Of a stretch of 64,000 bases of DNA, positions 25,601 to 36,400 are shown piece by piece (positions within the stretch are counted from its first letter, which is position 1; each line of letters opens with the position of its first letter). The stretch is from Manduca sexta (taxonomy: Eukaryota; Arthropoda; Insecta; Lepidoptera; Sphingidae). The stretch spans positions 12,228,466 to 12,292,465 of the forward strand of contig NC_051128.1 of assembly GCF_014839805.1 (NCBI RefSeq), in the 5' to 3' direction. Under the pieces are notes generated by a model that saw only the letters and a program-made list of their open reading frames with translations, was not told the DNA's origin and ran no database searches. The translations under genes were made by a program, and so were the position numbers.

Positions 25601-26799
25601 TGACTGAACTTTAAAAATTTGATGCATTCTTGACTTCCATGAACTTGTCAATCATTTTCAATGCCTGTCTAGCATTGTAGATTAATTTGAAAAATATGAA
25701 TAATTCAACATATACAACACTTACAAGATACTTCAGAGCTTTTAAGTTGAATCCCTTGGTGTTTTCCAGGTGATCCACGAGCCTGCCTGGTGTGGCTATG
25801 ATGATGTGGGGCTTCTTGGATAGTGTGAGTGCCTGCGCCACCATGTCCATGCCACCCACTATTACTGCACATTTCACTCCTATGCTGGCACCTTAAAGGG
25901 AAAATAACTGTCAATATTAAAAAAAGCAAACACATCACACCTTTATCCCCAAAGTGGTAGGCAGAAGTGCAAACAGGGCACTTAATTTCCAAAATGTATC
26001 CTATTCCATGATGTAATAGGATGCAAGCCTATATCTATATCAGGCACCAATTCCACACTCCTTAGCAGCAGCACAATTCAGCAGGTACTGAATATAATAA
26101 TTCAACATCACTTTGCCCAATCCAGGATTTGAACCTGGGAGATCAAAAGAGTGTTCCACCATTAACTACATTACCAAGGCAGCAACATTTTTAAACATGA
26201 ATAAAATTTTTAAAAATTAGTTTTGTTTAACTAAAAATAATCACACATAATATAGATACTGACCGAGTGCCTCAAACTGTTCTGAAATCTGGAATGCCAA
26301 TTCTCTTGTAGGTGTCAGTATGAGCGCGAAGTATCTCTGCGGGTTTTCAAGCAGGGCCTGTAGTATGGGCAGTGCAAACGCGCCAGTCTTGCCCGACCCT
26401 GTCTCCGCAAGGCCTATGATGTCCTTCCCCTGCAGAGCTACCGGTATAGACTCCTTCTGGATTTTCGATGGTTTCTTCCATTTTAATTCTTCACATGCCT
26501 CGCACAGTACATCTACTACCCCCTAAAAATGTGGGACATAACCTCAAATTGATTAAGAATTGTTGAATTCCTAATATTTTAATTATATTTATACCAATTT
26601 TTAAAAACTGTAAATACAGAATGTAGTTAGAATTAAAGAAGTGTTATACGTATTCTTTTATGTGTTGTTTATAAAATAAACATACCAAGTCTTTGAAAGT
26701 CACGTTGTCGTCTTCATTATCCTCATTAACGGTATCCTCCTGTGGTTTCTCTTCCTCGGTGTGGCTTTCATTATCACTGCTCTCTTCGTCGGCAGTCAT
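22609..26799 (-). CDS. DDX47: ATP-dependent RNA helicase DDX47 (Rrp3-type)
   Basis: A nucleolar DEAD-box helicase of pre-rRNA processing (yeast Rrp3 family). Eight exons on the minus strand: 26799-26686, 26522-26264, 25891-25725, 25013-24777, 24584-24361, 23846-23714, 23321-23193, 22755-22609; 469 aa, close to the human 455. Motifs in order: motif I AETGSGKT (residues 77-84), PTRELA (109-114), TPGR (158-161), DEAD (183-186), SAT (214-216), TDVASRGLD (about 329-337), HRVGRTAR (358-365). The start is the ATG at 26799, followed by an acidic leader and then FKDLG, as in the family. The C-terminus is basic (KKKKR). The exon 7 donor is GTTAGT, weaker than usual but needed for the frame. It converges with CNOT3 and diverges from PHF5A. 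Introns hold two SINE fragments. Confidence 0.97.
23937..24046 (-). mobile_element. Partial SINE, family 1
   Basis: Only the 3' body is left: CGAAGGGGTAAGCAGAGGCG, ACGTTCCACGACGTAATAG and GTCGCCATATCGGGCCAC, as in the full copies on the opposite strand. It lies in a DDX47 intron; the tRNA-like head is missing. Confidence 0.65.
25938..26183 (-). mobile_element. Diverged SINE, family 1
   Basis: On the minus strand it runs from a head near GCTGCCTTGGTAATGTAGTT through a B-box-like GGTTCAAATCCTGG to GTGCCTGATATAGATATAGG, ATCATGGAATAGGATACATT and a CCCCAAAG end. It is in a DDX47 intron and more diverged than the copies near 50154. Confidence 0.7.
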
Positions 26800-27397
26800 C
26801 GTAAACCTAAGAACTTAGACGAAAAAGAATAAAATATACACTACCCCGACGAAAACGTGGATACGAAATGTCAAAATATATATTTTTTTGTTGTGTTGAC
26901 AAAATGACAGTTTCGTGCGATTGCAATAATCTTTCGTTTCGAAACTTATTTTTTTAGGATAAAAATTATTGTTAACATGTAATATTAATTTTTAAATCCA
27001 GCACTGTTGTAGTAATTAATTTTGTGTGAAAATTATATAATGATGATGATGATATGACTAAGTAATTGATTTATATACTAGTGACAGTAACACTAGTTAC
27101 TGATAACTGTATTTTAAGGACAAAAATGGAAATGGGCTAATCATTGAAAAATAATATTTTCCAAAATTATCCTACACGTAATTTGTCCAAAAACAAATGT
27201 AAAGTTCCTAGAATATATATTAGTTGTGAATGCAGCTTAACTATACTACCAGTATTGACGCGGCTTAACAATCAACAAAATGCAATGTCAAAAGAACTGC
27301 CAAGTTGCTTTCAGGTTGTCATTTGTTAGGTTATGTTTTGGGCATAAAACCGCAGCAATTATCGTATTTAGTATACTTTATCAAGTGCTTAAATAAG
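26800..27397. promoter_or_regulatory. Divergent DDX47 / PHF5A promoter region
   Basis: The start codons of DDX47 (minus) and PHF5A (plus) are 598 bp apart, facing away from each other, with no repeat between them. No clear TATA box was identified. Head-to-head pairs of housekeeping genes often share a bidirectional promoter; that this one does is inference. Confidence 0.55.
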
Positions 27398-28056
27398 ATG
27401 GCTAAGCATCATCCAGACTTAATCTTCTGCAGGAAACAACCAGGCGTCGGTAAGGAAATCATATTTATAAACGCATTACTTTTGGAGCTTGTTTACCAAT
27501 ACGTTTATTTTTTTCAGCTATTGGTCGTTTATGTGAGAAATGCGACGGTAAATGTGTAATATGCGATTCATACGTCCGGCCATGCACTCTAGTACGAATT
27601 TGCGATGAGTGCAACTACGGCTCCTACCAGGGCCGATGCGTGATTTGCGGCGGGCCGGGAGTCTCCGACGCTTACTACTGTAAAGAATGCACGATACAGG
27701 AAAAAGATGTGAGTACTCTGGCCACTTTATTACGGGAATTCATTTGGCGCCAATTTTATTTATAACATAGACACTACATACTTTTTTTGCATCTGATCAA
27801 TATCCTGATATTAAAGATCTATGGTATTAATTGTTTTTATAGGAAAAATATTTGACTGCTTCCGTTCTCAGCCTATTAAGAGACAACATTATTTTAATTA
27901 ATGTTTATTTTTACTTATTGTACGGTTATAATCTTGTTTACTTAAAAAAATATGTTTTTTTTCCAGAGAGATGGATGTCCAAAGATTGTGAACTTGGGCA
28001 GTTCAAAGACAGATCTGTTCTATGAGAGAAAGAAATATGGTTTCAGAAGGCATTAG
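27398..28056 (+). CDS. PHF5A: PHD finger-like domain protein 5A (SF3b14b)
   Basis: A small core subunit of the SF3b complex of U2 snRNP, which helps recognise the intron branch point in the nucleus. Three exons: 27398-27449, 27518-27708, 27967-28056; 110 aa, the same length as the human protein. It starts [16 protein letters not shown] and ends [12 protein letters not shown]. All 13 cysteines of the zinc-binding knot are present (residues 11, 23, 26, 30, 33, 40, 46, 49, 58, 61, 72, 75, 85), including the CEKC, CVIC and CDEC pairs. The ATG at 27398 is fixed by family length. Differences from human are few (for example P15, and the C-terminal RRH). It is divergent from DDX47 and convergent with the kinesin. 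Confidence 0.98.
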
Positions 28057-28083
28057 CATAAGTTAAACTAAAATAGTGTTCAA

Positions 28084-28089
28084 AATAAA
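28084..28089 (+). terminator. PHF5A poly(A) signal candidate
   Basis: AATAAA 28 bases after the PHF5A stop, in an A-rich run. A second AATAAA lies at 28195-28200 and is equally plausible. Confidence 0.5.
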
Positions 28090-28890
28090 AATAAAAAACT
28101 ATGAGAAACTATATTTGAAAGTAATGTTAATTTAATGAGTCTAATTATTTGCAGTTCTTGTGTTGGTGAAGAGTGTGATGTCAAGACATTTTCCAATAAA
28201 TAGATAACTAGCCTTTGTTGTTATAAGGTCTAGGTTTGCTTTGCCAACAACTCATGAAATTGAATACTGTAAATGTTTAAAAGACTTTACCCATTAATTG
28301 ACTGTGAAAAAATAATTGTCATGTTAAAAGGTTGTCTGTGTTATGTATTTAGACTGGGCCTGGAAGTTCAGAGTTTGATTCCCAGGCTGGGTATTCATTT
28401 ATTTCAATTTTCTTACACTTGCAGTTATACTTATAAAAATTTTGCAAAGCTATGCATAGTTGAAACACAAATTTATTTGTTCAGCTGTAAGTCAAAACCC
28501 ACCATCTTGCCTCTTTCCTTTTTGCTAACTATCTGAATGTTGTGTCAACTCAAAATTGAAAGAAAAAATACAAGATATTGAACTTTTAAGTTTTTCATAT
28601 TTTGTGAGTTGTCAAAGCAAGCCGTGAGTTAGTAGTTGAAATGAATTGTTTGTAAAATGTTATGTACCAAAAAATATTGGTAGACAAATGATGGTAATTT
28701 AAAATAAAATTACATCTCATGTCATGGTAATGAGCGTAAAATACTTTATTGTGTATGACATGTAACATTATTAAAAAAAATATTTCATAAGACTTATACA
28801 TGTACACTGTATCTTATAAAATTGGAATGTAAGAGTCTACAATTTACATGTTATTTCAAGTATTTAAGGGATTTGTAACAAAACACTTAC

Positions 28891-29138
28891 CCCCTTATTC
28901 ATAGACGTTTTTTATCGAACGATCGAGTAAGGCTGTGATAACAAGCCTGTTTCTCAGTGCCCAACGGCACTGAGAAATAGACATAGGGCCGTTGTGATTG
29001 GCTAATATTGTAATACAACAATAATAACCAATCACAATGGCCCTATGTCTATTTCTCAGTGCCGTTGGGCACTGAGAAACAGGCTTGTTATCACAGCTGT
29101 ACTCCGTCCTTTGATAAAAAACGTTTATGAATAAGGGA
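28891..29138. mobile_element. Foldback MITE able to form a cruciform
   Basis: The terminal arms CCCTTATTCAT...GTTTTTTATC and their inverse bracket an inner palindrome of about 80 bp per arm (about 28932-29010 against 29016-29098). Within each arm, CTCAGTGCC-CAAC-GGCACTGAG is itself a small hairpin. It is non-coding and lies between PHF5A and the kinesin 3' end. The target duplication was not resolved. Confidence 0.85.
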
Positions 29139-30487
29139 GTTAGTTTTAATCGGGGACTTCAGTGATAGACATTAACTTAAAATAAAGTTTTTAATTCAAA
29201 AACAAGTTTATACTTATTTATATATAATCAAGGCAATTTATGTATATATATTATCAGAGCAATACTTAATAATAATACATAAATTGTATTAATTCTGTCA
29301 AATTACAATATGACTTATAAGTCAATACATATGATATTTTTTAGTATAAAACTACAGCTATATTTGATAGACTATTTTATGTATTTCCTCCACAAATAAG
29401 TTGTGCTGCCTTTATAAAGGGTCACTGTACATTGTGTTACTAAATGAAAACACATTTTTGTTTTTATCTCTACAATCATCTCAAAAATCATCCATGAATG
29501 CTAAATATTTTCGACAAAAGTCCCAGTTTTAGTTTTTTGATCATTTTCTAGTTTAGTGCAAATATGGTATGTGCGTAAGTTATTTCTCATTGAAAGTATA
29601 ATGTTTCGGTTCTGCCAAAATCTCTTCACGTAGTAGTAGTGGCCTTAGAGCCAATTAAATTACTCTTTATTAACATTTCCTTTGTTTGAAAATTACACTT
29701 TTTTATTTTACATCTATGGCTAGAAAAACTTTTGGTAAAATGTTCATGAAGACAAGTAAATGGTGTCATTTATTAACGCAATGTCATAATGATCCTGTAT
29801 GTCTTACATATTATTGATATATGTATTTATATATATTGTGTTTGAATAATTTATTATTATCCTATAATTGTTTTTCCAAAACACAAAGATACCTATATAT
29901 AATTTATAATACAAGCCATACATTTATTGTCGTATACATACATTTTTATATATTCTATTTAAATGTATACTACTGGATTTTGTAATATTTTTACAGCCAA
30001 ACAAAATAAGTATAATACACTACACAATAATTGTTTTTACTTCCCGACTTAGTTGAGTTTTACCTATAATACAAAATATGTACCTATATTGTTACCTTCA
30101 GTTTAAGGTTTTGATTTTCTTGTGAAATCGCAAATGGTCATATCTTTTGATTGTGTTGACTTACAAGTTTGATTTTTTCACAGCTGAAAGACAGCGTAGA
30201 CCCGAGTATTTCATATAAATATCAATTTGATACCTCTACGCGTTGCTAAGGAAAAAGGTACTGCCAGACAAACAACAAAGTGATCTTATAAGTGTTCCTT
30301 CAGAGGTATAGAATCCTAAAAATATATCAGGTATACGTGTTAAGCTAAACATAGCTTAGTTTTCTGCCTGCAACCCACTTTAAGCATTAGCGTAAAGTTA
30401 CAAATAATAATTATTACATCCTCTAGTTATTGGTTACTACTTTTCACAAAATACTAAATTATATTATATTTACAATATTTTATACAG
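29139..30487. other. Spacer between PHF5A and the kinesin gene
   Basis: AT-rich, with no gene or recognised repeat. It must include the 3' UTR of the kinesin (minus strand). The nearest AATAAA on that strand is at about 29923-29928, some 560 bases past the stop; no canonical signal was seen closer. Confidence 0.5.
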
Positions 30488-33400
30488 TTAATCCAAGTCC
30501 CCACTGGCGATGCTATTGGCGGAAGAGTTGGCCGGGTTGGTCCAAATGTTTGGCTGATCATTGGGTCCAGAGTACGTTGCCCTCGCCGGTATAATCGGTG
30601 ACCTTACGCACACTCTGTATAAAGAATAGTTTGTTAAGGAACAAAATGCTATAAAATTGTTAGTATTCATAATAAAATATGATTTTTGCGTCCCATTTTC
30701 ACCTTTATTTGAATCGGATTAGATCGACAATTTATTATCAAGAAAATGTTTAAGCATTTCTTCGTTTGCTCTACTCTGTAGTCCGGCAAATGGGTCACTT
30801 GAATATGATTACTGCACACAAAAGACAGTAATACCAGAGGATACACAGAAAGATGATTTAATATGAAACTGAAAAATTTTATAAAGTGTCAAAATGTGTT
30901 TAAAATAGCCGAATATGGTTAAGTAAGTTGAAATTTGACTTGATGTTTGCAAACTTAAATAGATTTTAGTAAACTTACACTATGCTTAGATTAGATTTTT
31001 ATTTCTGTGTCTGACGATAATGCGAGTGATGTAAGGTCAGTGGGGTCTATTCCGTGTACGGGAAATCCATCTTTGTAATTACAGGCGTTCTTATCGAAGG
31101 ACAGTTTTAATAGCCGAATAGATAAAAGAGCCGAGAAATCCCCAATTCACTTGAACCACCTATGAAAGTTATCCTTCAATTAGAAAGCCCGTAATTGCAT
31201 GAAAGGCGGATTTGCCCTCGAACTAAATTTGACCCCTAGACCTTAATTTAGAAACAGTGTATGTAAATATTAATGAAACATTGCAGATAGTTGCATAGTA
31301 TATCCCCCGTACACGTTTACCTGCCTAAAGTTAGAAAAATAGTTGGGTCCATGTTCCCCATTTAAGGTTGAAATTTTTGTGGCAATTGTCGACCATTGCA
31401 GTATAATAAGCTCGTCTGTGGTCAGTTTATTTCTTCTAGTAGTGCTCAAACAATATCTGTCTAGTCGAAGATCGATGTAACCAATGCATTGGGCATATCA
31501 GCTCTAATGGTGAGGATCGGAGTTTAATACCATGCAATACTTTGTATTCAAAGTCCATATTGCTTTGAAAGGCGAGGCGAGCTTGCCGTTCGCCTGATGG
31601 TGAGCGATATGGCAGCCCATAAACAATAGAAACACCATTCAACACCTTGAATAACAAAGTATTGTTTGGTATTCCACTACGCTCGCCATCCTGAGACATG
31701 AAGTATTAAGTCTTATTATGTCCAGTATTTACACTGACTACAATGTCCTTCAAACTGGAACACAACAGTGCCTACACACTGCTGCTTGGCGGCAATAGAC
31801 ATTGCGGTAGTACCTAGAACCTACCCAGGCGGACTCTCACATATGAGAGAACCAAATGCACTCACTATGCCTGATAAAAATGAAACCTTCAAAATGTCGT
31901 TAGTGTACGAGGGTATTTACACACGTGTAAGTGCTTACTAATATCTATTTATCGCCATTTTGGATAAACGATCTCAATCCCTTTTTTGATCTCAAAAATG
32001 GACCAATCAGAACAAAGATTTTTTGACATGCTTACAAATGAGTTATTTTGATTGGTTCATTCTCGGAATCAGATTGAGATTTGGTTTATTGAAAACGGCT
32101 GGTAATCATGCATGGTGTGCAGTAATCATGCAGCCATAGCGTAGTCTACTGACCTCCCTATAAGACCTCACCACCATCACTTCAATCCGAATAACGTCCT
32201 ACGAACATTGGAATAAGCATTAGTTATGCCTTATGAGAATCTTGGACAGGGTTATGATCAATAATTTGGATAATGATGAATATCTATATACATATAAAAG
32301 CCTTGGTTTTGTTAAATACGTGATGTATTAAAATTTCGCTACTGGAGGTTTCGTTATTTAGTTTCAATTCAATATTGTTTACAGTAGAATATGTTGCGTT
32401 ACCTGATAGTCATTGTTGACCATTGAAGTCAGCAAATGCCAGAAGCCAAGTCGCTAAGACTAATTATCTACCCATAACAATGTCTGAGGCTACTTGCAAA
32501 TTCCTGTAAAAATGTATAAAATATCACTCACCGAACGTCCTTTAATTTCTTCAGCATATACTCGTATCGAATCCGCAACGCTTGTTCTTTAGGATTTTGT
32601 CTGTTACTCCAATTAGCAGTAGACTCCCAGACCTAGAGACCATTAAGGCAATACACATTGCCAAATACTCACGAGTTGACATCTTCTAATTTCTTCTCTC
32701 TAATCTAATTTGAAGCCTCTCGCGCTCTCTGTTCAGCAGCGTCTAATTATTCAGAACCTGGTCTCTAACTCCAAACAGCTCAGTGTTCTAAAGTGTAAAC
32801 ACGGGCCTATGAAGAGAACACACAAAATCCATACTCACGAGTTGACGTCTTCTAATTTCTTTAGCAGCCTTTCATTCTTTCTTTTTATCAGTTTCTGATC
32901 CTGGAGGATCTGACCTTGCACTCCAAAAAGCTTGGTGTGATAAACTCTACATACAGGCACATGAAGAAAACATACAAATCCATACTCACGAGTTGACGTC
33001 TTCTAATTTCTTTAACAGCCTCTCATTCTCTCTGCTCAGTAACTCCTGATCCCTCAGGAGCTGGTCTCTCACTCCAAACAGCTCGGTGTTTTCGGCCCGC
33101 AGCGCCGAGTTCTCTTCCATGTGCAATTGGACTAACTCCACCAGTTCGGATGGAGGCAGTTGGTATAACTTGTTCCGTTCCATTGGTGAGGTGCGGTGCT
33201 TTGGATCTGGAAATAAAGTATTAACATTTTTAACCTGAAAGGTTTTGTAAAACGTGAAGTATATAGATCTACTTTTTATTTGCAAATTGCAGTAAAAAGG
33301 ATTAAATGAAGGTTCCCAAATATTGTTCTGATTATAAATATTTTGTTGATTCGTTTTTATCAAGTCGTTCACTAGGTGTTCTCATACGGGTTTTTCAAAG

Positions 33401-36400
33401 CTGCCGTATTCGCCAGCCTCTAACCCAAAGTCTAACCCAAACTTTCAATTATCTGATCAACTTTAACTACCAAGTTTAAATTTAAGAATGCTCCAGCCTC
33501 ACTTCATTCAATTCTGAACAACGCGTGACTAAATCTTATACTAAAAAAAATCTTTAAGGTGATTAATCTTCGTGTATTATATAGAGATCTCGATAATAAA
33601 GAAAAGCTCCAAAATCCTCACTATATGTATCGTTGTTGTAATCTGTCTGTACGTGGAGCGCAGTCCTCAGATGTTGGTTCTCCGCTTGGAGAGCTTCCAC
33701 TTCTCGCTTCAAGCTTAGGATCAGGGCATCTCTTGCATCCTGAAATGATTTGTTTAGCTATATTTAAAAATTTCTAGATAGAAATGGAGTTTTAAAAAAC
33801 CCTCCAAAATTGTCTAAGTGCTATAAAATTATCCATGACATATTCTTGTCATTCAGGTTATTAGGACAATTGTAGAATATTGAAATCTTTTTTGGAAGAT
33901 CTAGTCCAATTATAATTCAACTCACCATTTTTACAATAGGTTTAGATTTAATCTTCTTGGCTCGCGCCGCGTACCGCAGTGTGTTTATCGTCTCCATCAA
34001 ATTAGATCTCGTCGGTGCTATACAAGCTATCTGTAGAATAGATAAGAGATAGACATGGATTTATAACTACTATAGAAATTAATGTTTAAGAAAAACTATC
34101 CAACAAAATTGCCTTACACACAAAGAACGCAAATGCCTTACTATGTCATGGTTGTAAACTTATCACTGAAATTAGTTTAATAATAATAATATCAGCCCCA
34201 TAATATAGACTGCCTCATTGCTGGGCACGATATTCCTTTACAACTGAGAAGGATTAGACCTTAGTCAACCTAGGCTACTGCGGATTCGTAGACTTTACAC
34301 ACCCTCAAAATTCCTATAGAGAACTTCTCAGGATGCAGGTCATCTCACGATGTTTTCCTTCATTACCAAATCATTATCAAGTCCAAATTCAGCAAATCTG
34401 CTTTTACTAAACCTTCATTTTCTTACCCACTATTCTACTCCATCACCAGAACCTTATCACCAAAGTCTTAAAGAAATCTACCGTTCTCGAATTAAATGAA
34501 TGTTCTCACCATGAGCGTGACTCCATTCCCTGCCAAACTATCAGCTAACAGTTTGGTGAGTTTGCTGTCTCGGTACGGAATGTGACCACGCTTCTTACCG
34601 TCACTCAGCTGGGCTATACAATAACCTGGAAATGAACAGCCTGGTAAATAATCGTTGCTGGTAATTATTGTTAGGGGAGAAGTTTGACAACGGTCTGCTA
34701 TATACTGTCCCACTACTGGGCACTGTCCTCCTCTACTACTGAAAGGAATTAGGCCTTAGTCCATCACGCTGGCGTAATACGGATTGGTAGATTTCACATA
34801 CCCTCAAAATTCTTGCAGAATTTCTCAGGTATGCAGCTTTCCTGACAATGTTTTCCTTTACCGTTAAAGCAAGCGATAATTTACAAAGAATACACACATC
34901 ATTTCAGAAAGGCCAGAGTTTTGTGCCTTTGGGTTTTGAACCAGCGGACATTCGTCTCGGCAGTCTGTTTCACAACCAACTAAGCTATCGCGGCTCTTAA
35001 GTCAGTAACAATCAACAATTTACTGTTCAAAATGGTGAAATTGATGCCCGGACTTGAGCAGTATTTTGTATTTATAGTGTTTGATTTATGACTTTCTGAA
35101 CATAAAACATTAGGCGAGTTATTTGCTGGTGCCCTTACTGACTATTCCAAACCTGTAAGTATAAGGTTTATATCCAAAGATGTAGTAAGAGTGGGTTGAG
35201 TATTCCAAGCCCAATTTAGTATCATGATGGTCCTACCCAGAAACCCGCTATATCTAAGGAGGGATCTTCTCACCCAACACCATGAGACTCCTATTGATGT
35301 TGTTAGCCTCTTCAAGCGTCTTGCCGGTGCTGTGCGTGCGCTTGGTCATCTCGCTGCCGGCGAGGTCGACGAAGTTGATCTTGCCGTGCGTGGAGCAGGT
35401 GACGTCGCCGTCGGTGCGGAGGTCCCTGCGCACGCGCACGCACAACAACGTGTGCGAGCGAGACGAGTGCGAGTTCATCGCGTGCGCACCTACTGCGCGG
35501 TTCCTCATGCCTGGAGGAAAGATTTAGTTGTTGATTTTGTTGTGGTTGTTTTTTTTGTAATAATGACCATATTGTTTGTATAGTTGGTAGAATTGTAGTT
35601 TAACAAAAAATAAAATACTAGCTTAGACGATTCCAACGAAAAATTTAATTTTCTTAGAATACCTTCCCCGGGAACGTTGTTAATTAATTATCTTACTAAA
35701 CTTCGAATCGATCTACACTATATGTCTTACTTGTTAATGGTGGGTTATTTAATAACTGTAATGGCATAATTATCATTTAATATTATTCTGTTAACTTCCT
35801 TTCAGCGATACATGCCTTCTTCCAAAACCGCGAACAGATCGTCAAGTTCCTCGCAGTCGACTGTGAATAAGTTCTCCACATAGAAACTTCTGCTTTCCTT
35901 CGACCACCGCACTTGCAAGGGCTTCCGAGCACTTCCCGGATTCAACAGATCTATTACCTGAACAATAAATTACTTCAATTAGAGTACCTACTTAGGAATC
36001 CACTCTTATTGTAAAGGTAGTAATGAAGCTTCGTATTAGTAAATATTTTTTTAAAATCGTTTTAGAAGTGCCTGAGATTAGCGCGTTCAAGCAAACAAAC
36101 TCTTCAGCTTTATATATTAGTATAGATATTACAATAAACACGATTTAATAATTTTAAAATGGTTCGCATGTGTTCACAAGTCCACCTGCGCAAAAGTCAT
36201 TTCTAGGACTGAAGTTCTCAACTTGAAGTAGTTAATGAATTGTAAAAAGAGATGGCGTAGATTCACTGCACAGCATTTTTGTATTTATTTATTATGAGAA
36301 GAATACAAATGCTTACAATATAGGTACTCGCCAAACTTTTAAGTTTGATGGCGAGACGTACCCGTTTGTAGTAGTATTCTTTCTTTACAAACACATTAGT

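Noticed and set aside
32605..32634. Longer version of kinesin exon 13 starting at 32624 ([10 protein letters not shown])
   Set aside because: It would need phase 0 entry, whereas exon 12 ends in phase 2. The acceptor AACAG at 32601 gives matching phase.
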